The translations under genes were made by a program, and so were the position numbers. Positions 57,733-64,000 of a DNA stretch of 64,000 nucleotides are shown here, in pieces. The DNA lies in contig NC_066535.1 of assembly GCF_024679095.1 (NCBI RefSeq), positions 2,080,466 to 2,144,465 of the forward strand, in the 5' to 3' direction. The notes beneath the pieces were generated by a model. That model made no database searches. It saw only the letters and a list, made by a program, of their open reading frames with translations, and was not told the DNA's origin. The stretch's first letter is position 1. Every line of letters begins with the position of its first letter. The stretch comes from Eriocheir sinensis. Taxonomy: Eukaryota; Arthropoda; Malacostraca; Decapoda; Varunidae.

Positions 57733-58029
57733 GGTAGCTCAGTGGTTAGGGCGTCTGCCTCACAACCAGAAAGTACCAGTCTGATTTCCCGGATCGGGGA
57801 AGATAAGTTGGGCTTTACCTTCTTTCACGTGAAGCCTCTGTTCACCTAGCAGTGAGTAGGGCATACGCGACAAGGCGAGTGAGTTGTGACTAGCCAGTTG
57901 TCGTGAGAAAAGCTGTTCATGCGGAGTGGTCCTCAGTCCTCCCTAAAGACTCAGCTCACTGAGCTCTGAGCCCTTCCGTGGGGAACGGCTGGGCTGTCTC
58001 TGGGAGAGACCCAGCAGACCAAGAGGTGA

Positions 58030-58031
<2 letters not shown>
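57732..58031 (+). mobile_element. tRNA-derived SINE (family S2)
   Basis: The head CCGGTAGCTCAGTGGTTAGGG has a near-consensus A-box (TAGCTCAGTGG). The B-box region CAGTCTGATTTCCCGG is degenerate. A ~220-bp body unrelated to S1 follows (CACCTAGCAGTGAGTAGGG, GAGCCCTTCCGTGGGG) and ends at GTGAATT before (CA)n. The CACCxAGCAGTGA motif is also present at position 8 of the window, so this body is shared with the SINE at the window start. Confidence 0.7.

Positions 58032-58076
<45 letters not shown>
58032..58076. repeat. (CA)n microsatellite after SINE S2
   Basis: An uninterrupted CA tract at the SINE 3' end. Microsatellite on both sides of the SINE suggests a microsatellite-seeding tail or insertion into the array. 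Confidence 0.9.
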
Positions 58077-58077
<1 letters not shown>

Positions 58078-58263
58078 CAATAACACACTGCTTGGTCCTG
58101 TCCTACAACAAAGTAGGAGGAGTTATGAACTCTCCTGCCTTCTGTTTTTTGAAAGAGATGTGAACAAGAATCCAGGATTCTGTTTGCGATTAGGAACGAC
58201 ATCCTTTACACACAGATAATCATTTCTTTCAAATTTGAGGAAATTCTTCCCATAACAATACAC

Positions 58264-58416
58264 TTTTTTTTTTTTTACGTTGCTGCCATTGAAAATGGTA
58301 TGTATCTTCCCGGTGGGGCCTGATGTCGGCTCCAAGGCTTCTTCCAGGTGGGACCTGATGTCGGCTCCAGCCTGTTCTGGCGCAGGCGAGTGTTTTTATA
58401 GTGGCGCCATCTTGCA
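58264..58416 (-). mobile_element. SINE S1 3' fragment
   Basis: A T-run at 58,264-58,276 (poly-A tail on -) is followed by TTCCCGGTGGGGCCTGATG, CAGCCTGTTCTGGCGCAGGCGAGTGTTT and ATAGTGGCGCCATCTTGCA. This is the 3' half of S1 as in 49,549-49,740. The tRNA head is absent (5' truncation). Confidence 0.8.
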
Positions 58417-58714
58417 GTTAGTTAGTGGGCCTGACTTTCATGCAGCGGGACAGATCTGACCAGAATGACTGGTCATGAGGCCAACAACCCTGCTGCCTCA
58501 TACAGTGACGTCATGTGCTCCAAATAAGCCCAATTGGAGGTGACTCTCCCCATATTGATCTTGGCTGCAGGAGTGGGGCATTGAGGAGGTTTAACATTCA
58601 CACTGTCCAAAAAACTGTATGCGTGGGCCCCCACCGACATTTTTTTTACAGCACAAGAAGCAAGAAAGAAAGAGTAAAAAAGAAAAAACTAATTGTTGCT
58701 CCCATGAAGTGAAA

Positions 58715-59512
58715 CTAAAAGAGTGGCCAAAATGAGAGGTCAATTTTCGATACTCTCTTCCTGAAAGAAGCCGTCATAGGCAGGAGGAATACAGATGAAG
58801 GAATCTGTCTCACAGTTTACCATGAAGGGGATGAAAGAATGGATATGTTGGTTAACTCTGTATAAGACTTGCAGAGACTTATCCAAACCATCTATGTGGT
58901 TTGGAGAAGGAAGATGAGCTAGAGTAGAAAGTTGAGATGCATACTCCATACGAGGGCGGACTAGACCCTTTTATATGGAAAGTACTGTGTGGGGGAGAAA
59001 TACCGGCGGAAAGAATACAGAACGCCCAACCTCGAGGAAGCTGATTTAGTAAGAGATAAGATGTGAAGATTCAATTGAGATTTTGAGCTAAGGATAGACC
59101 GAGGATGTTTATTGTGAAGGTGACAGCTGAGTGTTGTCGAAGAACTTTGGAAGATTGCGTCGAGTTGATAAGTGGAAAAATTGTTTACTTGTGGAATTGA
59201 AGGACACAAGGTTCCTTTTACCCCGATCGGTAATGGTAATAAGGTCTGAGGTTAAGCGTTCTGCAGCCTCCAGTCTGAAGTCTTGCATGTGATGGTCTTC
59301 TGTTTAAAGAAGCTGAATGATGCAGAGTGGAGTCGTCAGAGTATGAGTGGATCGAACAGTTTATTATGGAAGGAAGATAGTTAATGAAAAACATGAAGAG
59401 AGTGGGTGATAGGACAGAACCCTGTGGGACACCACTGTTAATAGGTTTAGGGGAAGAAGAGTGACCGTCTACCACAGCAGAGATAGAACGGTCGGAAAGG
59501 AAGCTGAAGTGT
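58715..59512 (-). mobile_element. LINE-A fragment (end of RT to C-terminus)
   Basis: The minus strand from 59,512 carries SGVPQGSVLSPTLFMFFIN (59,440-59,384) and HSYSDDSTLHHSAS. The catalytic YADD is changed to YSDD. After decayed stretches it reaches the C-terminal ARVNQHIHSFIPF-type end (58,850). It is truncated at 59,512 and internally deleted. Confidence 0.75.
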
Positions 59513-59514
59513 TA

Positions 59515-59855
59515 GGAATTAAGGGTTGTACAAGAGGTGAAGGTAGTCCAGTAGTGAAGCGGAGCATCCGAAATTAGATGTTGCTGTTCGAATGCTCCTC
59601 GAACAATGTTCTATAATGTTCCGTAAAGGACGAGGCCACGTGTCAGTTCGCCCCACTGTTAGTCAGCTCTAAGTTTCCGCGGCGCTAAGACCTTAGTGCA
59701 TATTATCAGCTGAAGTTCACGCGACCATCATCATTACCTCAACATAACTTCTGACACCTCAGCCACACCTCAGACAACCTGTTCTGAAAACCCTCAAACA
59801 TAAGTATATCCATATCTCGTCCCATGTGCCCAATGGGAATGGGGATTTGTGTACA
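59515..59855. other. Unassigned spacer
   Basis: No gene or repeat recognised. GC-balanced, with a TCTACTACTGCTACTACTTCTACTG microsatellite just after it (about 59,872-59,898). Confidence 0.35.
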
Positions 59856-59859
59856 TATT

Positions 59860-61030
59860 TGGAAGAAACGTTCTACTACTGCTACTACTTCTACTGCAGA
59901 TCACAGCCTCTGTACTCCCTACAATTATATATCCTTAAATAGCACCCAACCAACCACCTTTCCTAACGCACTCAGCAGGCTTATGCCTATCACCTTTCCC
60001 ACAGTCTCATCAAAACTGAATTATACACACATTCCACCACCTTTCAAACACCCTATAGCACCCATCCATACCCGCAGCCATCCCAGCTTTCATCTCTCTT
60101 ACTGCCTCTCTCACTTCCTCCTTTGTTATCTGTGACTTATTTCACCCTCCAACCACATTGACTCCATTTTCCCTTCCCAAAACAACTCTCTAAGCCTCTA
60201 TCTCCTCTGCATTTAACACTCAGCCCATCACTTTCCACTGGTTTCAAGTATCATTTCCACTGGCCTTATCATCTTCCACTTCCTCACCCTGTTTACCTCT
60301 TTCCAAAACATTTTCTTATTCGACTGAAAATTATACGACAACTTTCTCCCCTAACTCTCATCTGCTCTTACTTCTGCATCCCGCACTACTCTTTTTGCTA
60401 ATTTCTTCTTCACATGATGTATCTCATAAGAAGCCCGATCATTTTTTCTGTAACCACACTTTGTACGCACGCCCATCTTCAGCTTCTGCAGTGCTATCTC
60501 CTCACATCACCACTCACTTCCCTTCCCCACCCCACCTCACACTCGCCTCATACCGCACGCTCTCTCTTTGGGCTCCCCACAACACACACTCCTTCTGTGT
60601 GTGTGGCATCACCCGGCCTACGCTCCTTAACTTAACATTCCTGTTTTATGCTATCTTTATATTCCACCAATTTATAGCTCTTAATCAACTCACGCCCTTC
60701 AGCGCCTACTTCACCTCGCTAACTCTTTCAAGTCTAACGCGCTTTGTAGCCACTCAATCTTCCCTCAATAAAAAAAGGGATCCAATACCAACCCCTTCCC
60801 CCTTAACACACTGACATCCATTCTAATACTCCCCGTTGTCACACCCATGTTTATTTAGAATTATCCTTTTGTATTGAATATATTGATTGCTTCCAGACAC
60901 TAAATCCCTCTCCACACATAGCTCACTCATTATTTCACCACTGTCATTTACACCTGGCACACTGCATGTTCCCACTACACTTTCAACTACACCATCCCCT
61001 ACTCGCGCATTAATGTCTCCCAAACCCTAA
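59860..61030 (-). pseudogene. RTE-like LINE fragment (endonuclease and linker)
   Basis: The minus frame 61,023-60,823 reads MGDINARVGDGVVESVVGT, then GVNDSGEIMSELCVERDLV. This is the GDxNARVG catalytic region and following segment of RTE/BovB-type APE endonucleases. Further left on -, YEIHHVKKKLAKRVVRDAEV (about 60,425-60,370) is the linker, and VREAVREMKAG near 60,100 is the usual start of the reverse transcriptase. Stops and frameshifts are frequent; the RT catalytic motifs are absent. The plus-strand frames over this stretch are shadows. Confidence 0.65.
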
Positions 61031-61034
61031 ACTC

Positions 61035-61560
61035 TGTATACATTGTCCACATCATTCCAGATGTTCTCTCTCTACCTCATTCTAGTCACTATCTGACCTC
61101 GTCCAAACTTTATCTTAGCGAAAAAATAATGGATTTTACAGAACAAGTTATGAATTGTTTGGGTACGGATAACAACACACTTCGTAAGATATATAAACAC
61201 TCCTTTCCCCAACCACCTATATAACAATACTCACGTGATCCAGGGTGATAGACCAACGTGGAGCGGTTCAAAAAATTTCTATACTCCGGGTCCGCAATAT
61301 GCTCAGGGAATTCGGTGATTTATTAATCATGAAAACCACATAATCTACCTAGCTCCGGATGTGTGGATAGGGCGAGGCGTGGGAAGGTGGCGAGTCAGCT
61401 ATTGGAGTCCCCTGTTGATCCGGGCGAGTCATGGACATCGCATAGACTTGCTATGCTGTGCACTAAGGTGCACTGTGGTTGATTATTTTCTTCTGTTAAC
61501 GAATATTTTATTTTAAGTTCAGGAAATATATTTCCTCTCAGCATGGGAATATCAGATAGT
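61035..61560. other. Unassigned sequence
   Basis: About 0.5 kb with no open frame, microsatellite or element boundary I recognise. Confidence 0.35.
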
Positions 61561-61565
61561 GATTT

Positions 61566-62015
61566 TTTTTCTTCTTTTTAATTTGAAGAACGGCGTCTCA
61601 TTAAGACATTTAAATGCCCCGTGCTATTGCGTCATAGCAAGATTCACACGGTCTTCAAAGATCTTGGCAACGCAAGTGTCTTCAAAATAATGATGTCTGA
61701 AGGGTGCTACCCAGAACCCAAAAAATTTGAACCAGGTGTCGTATAGTCAAGTTTCCTGGCCACAAGATAGTTAAATATAGAAAACATCCTTTGCCTATCA
61801 TCGTGCATATACTTGGGACTGAACCAAGACTACAGGAATCTCTCTAGTGGATGGATCAAGAAAGAGCCAGACACGCAACACCCAAGAGGAAAACGAGGAA
61901 AATAGAAAAGAAGGACGAGGTATACCAACCTGGAAAGTTCCCAGGATGAAATATGGCTACAATAAGGAAGGTGGCGCCTTCTGATTCCCTCACCCTTGAG
62001 TAAATAGCATCTTTA
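61566..62015. repeat. Second copy of the unknown 45.4-kb repeat
   Basis: Shares ATTTAAATxCCCCG, GAAAGAGCCAGACACGCAACACCCAAG, ATACCAACCTGGAAA and GGAAGGTGGCG with 45,530-45,980 in the same orientation and order. Ends are not clear here. Confidence 0.55.
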
Positions 62016-62314
62016 TGGAGGTGGAGCCACACATATGAGTATTTATATACTTATCAATATATGTATCTTACATGCTTTCAATGGGGAGTTTTTAACTTTT
62101 ACTTTTTAATGATCATATTTTATTTGTTTATACTTTTTGGTTAGTATTTGATTGTTTGTTGTGTATTTGATACTATTTACAACCCTACCCACTTGTCTCT
62201 CCATTTCTGTAATCTATATTTTCTCCTCACTTTTCCACCTCTCTCATCGATTTCATTTTCACTTTTTCACGGTGTGTCGGGTGTTTGGGGCTGCTAAACA
62301 GGCAGCTTATTGCC

Positions 62315-64000
62315 TCTGTTGTTTTTTCTTACAACAAAGGATACAGCTCAAGGGCACAAAAAAAGGAAACAATAATAAAAAAAAGCCCGCTACTCGCTGC
62401 TCCCCCCCAAAAAATCAAAAGAGGTGGCCGAAAGAAAGGTCAATTTCGGGAGGAGAGGTGTCCTGATACCCTCCTTTTGAAAGAGTTCAAGTCGTAGGCA
62501 GGAGGAAATACAGACGAAGGAAGATTGTTCCAGAGTTTACCAGCGTGAGGGATGAAAGAGTGAAGATGCTGGTTAACTCTTGCATAAGGGGTTTGGACAG
62601 TATAGGGATGAGCGTGAGTAGAAAGTCGTGTGCAGCGGGGCCGCGGGAGGGGGGGAGGCATGCAGTTAGCAAGTTCAGAAGAGCAGTCAGCGTGGAAATA
62701 TCGATAGAAGATAGAAAGAGAGGCAACATCGCGGCGGAATTCAAGAGGTAGAAGACTATCAGTAGGAGGAGGAGAGCTGATGAGACGAAGAGCCTTAGAC
62801 TCTACTCTGTCCAGAAGAGCTGTGTGAGTGGAGCCTCCCCACACGTGAGATGCATACTCCATACGAGGGCGGACAAGGCCCCTGTATATGGATGGCAACT
62901 GCGCGGGGGAGAAAAACTGGCGGAGACGATACAGAACGCCCAACCTCGAGGAAGCTGATTTAGCGAGAGAGGAGATTTGAAGTTTCCAGTTGAGATTTTG
63001 AGTTAAGGATAGACCGAGGATGTTTAGTGTTGAAGACGGTGACAGCTGAGTGTTGTCGAAGAATAGGGGATAGGTGTTTGGAAGATTGTGTCGAGTTGAT
63101 AGGTGGAGAAATTGAGTTTTTGAGGCACTGAAGGACACAAGGTTCCTTCTGCCCCAATCGGAAATGATAGCAAGGTCTGAGGTTAAGCGTTCTGCAGCCT
63201 CCAGTCTGGAGTCATGTACTTCCTGTTGAGAGGGTCTTCTATTGAAAGAAGTTGAATAATGCAGAGTGGAGTCGTCGGCGTATGAGTGGACAGGACAGTT
63301 TGTTATGGAAAGAAGATCATTGATGAATAACAGGAAGAGAGTGGGTGATAGGACAGAGCCCTGTGGAACGCCACTGTTGATAGGTTTATGGGAAGAGCAG
63401 TGACCGTCTACCACCGCAGAGATAGAACGGCCGGAAAGGAAACTGGAGATAAAGGAACAGAGAGAGCGATAGAATCCGAAAGAGGGCAGCTTAGAAAGCA
63501 AAGACTGGTGCCAGACTCTATCGAAGGCTTTCGATATGTCTAGCGCAACAGAGAAAGTTTCACCGAAACGGCTAAGAGAGGATAACCAAGAGTCAGTTCA
63601 GAGAGCAAGAAGATCGCCAGTAGAACGCCCCTTGCGGAATCCATACTGGCGATCAGATAGAAGGTTAGAAGTGGAAAGGTGCATTTAAATCTTCCGGTTA
63701 AGGATTGACTCAAAAGCTTTAGATAGACAGGAAAGTAAAGCTATAGGGCAGTAGTTTGAGGGATTGGAACGGTCACCCTTCTTAGGCACAGGCTATACAA
63801 AGGCATTCTTCCAGCAGGAAGGAAAGATAGATGTTGATAGGCAGAGACGAAAGAGTTTGACCAGGCAGGGTGTCAGCACAGAAGCACAGTTCTAAGGACA
63901 ATAGGAGGCACTCCATCAGGTCCATAAGCCTTCTGAGAGTTGAGGCCAGAGAGGGCATAGAAAACATCATTTGGAAGAATCTTAATAACAGGCATAAAGG
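62315..64000 (-). mobile_element. LINE-A copy 3, running off the window
   Basis: A minus-strand copy whose 3' end (TTGTTGTAAG) is at about 62,315. It includes the reverse transcriptase from about 64,000 leftward and the complete C-terminal region. It is better preserved than copies 1 and 2: the frame 63,501-62,440 is open for 353 codons. The 5' part lies beyond the window. Confidence 0.85.
62440..63990 (-). pseudogene. LINE-A copy 3 reverse transcriptase and C-terminal domain
   Basis: Frame 63,501-62,440 encodes SGVPQGSVLSPTLFLLFIND, the catalytic HSYADDSTLHYS, a thumb-like region, LNILGLSLTQNLNW, a FYRYFHADCSSELANCMPPP region and the end ending SSRN. Upstream, to 63,990, the preceding RT motifs (AYGPDGVPPIVL-type and KAFDRVWHQS-type) are present in shifted frames with at least two indels, so the copy is not intact. 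The protein copies LINE RNA in the nucleus. Confidence 0.8.

Noticed and set aside
57732..57805. A second functional tRNA gene
   Set aside because: Same reason: tRNA-like head with a degenerate B-box, fused to a SINE body.
60395..60814. 139-residue + frame rich in Ser, Thr, Leu and Pro
   Set aside because: It is the complement of an RTE-like LINE linker on the minus strand.

Overview
The window is eukaryotic, intron- and repeat-rich DNA, most likely from a decapod crustacean and probably a crab. That assignment rests on long (CA)n arrays, tRNA-derived SINEs and a multi-copy non-LTR retrotransposon family of a type I associate with decapod genomes; no database was searched. I find no intact host gene, rRNA operon, free tRNA or CRISPR. 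Almost everything that can be identified is a mobile element or a tandem repeat, and nearly all coding sequence is broken by stops and frameshifts.

Layout. 1-5.8 kb: a SINE whose tail is tandemly amplified, (CA)n arrays, a second SINE, and about 4 kb of degenerate ~125-130 bp satellite. 5.8-8.1 kb: a G-rich repeat, then duplicated modules each ending in (CA)n, around a decayed retroelement fragment. 8.1-27.3 kb: the most interesting segment, a decayed Polinton/Maverick-type element. It has a family B DNA polymerase on + (9.0-13.7 kb); capsid-type genes on - (14.6-17.9 kb); and a retrovirus-like integrase on - (25.5-26.35 kb). A PIF/Harbinger transposon (19,089-22,642) with a perfect TAA target duplication sits inside it. 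The G-rich repeat at 5.8-6.2 kb reappears inverted at 27.4-27.8 kb, so the two copies may be the terminal inverted repeats of one element of about 22 kb.

27.8-33.2 kb: AT-rich sequence with one old LINE fragment. 33.2-37.3 kb: two LTR-plus-leader modules facing each other around a decayed Ty3/Gypsy-like pol. 37.6-41.3 kb: a LINE ORF1, a polypurine tract and three endonuclease-region LINE pieces. 41.3-43.3 kb: trinucleotide microsatellites carrying a foldback element and a hAT-type MITE. 44.0-55.6 kb: one antisense LINE (LINE-B: PHD-finger ORF1, endonuclease, reverse transcriptase) split by two sense copies of LINE-A and by a ~1.2 kb unknown repeat; a SINE is inserted in one LINE-A copy. 56.0-57.5 kb: a hAT transposon with a perfect 8-bp target duplication. 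57.7-64 kb: SINEs, an RTE-like LINE fragment and LINE-A copies, one running off the window end.

The elements do not work together as a pathway. What they give is a relative chronology of nested insertions. The Polinton-like element and LINE-B are old hosts; Harbinger, LINE-A, SINE and hAT copies are younger arrivals.
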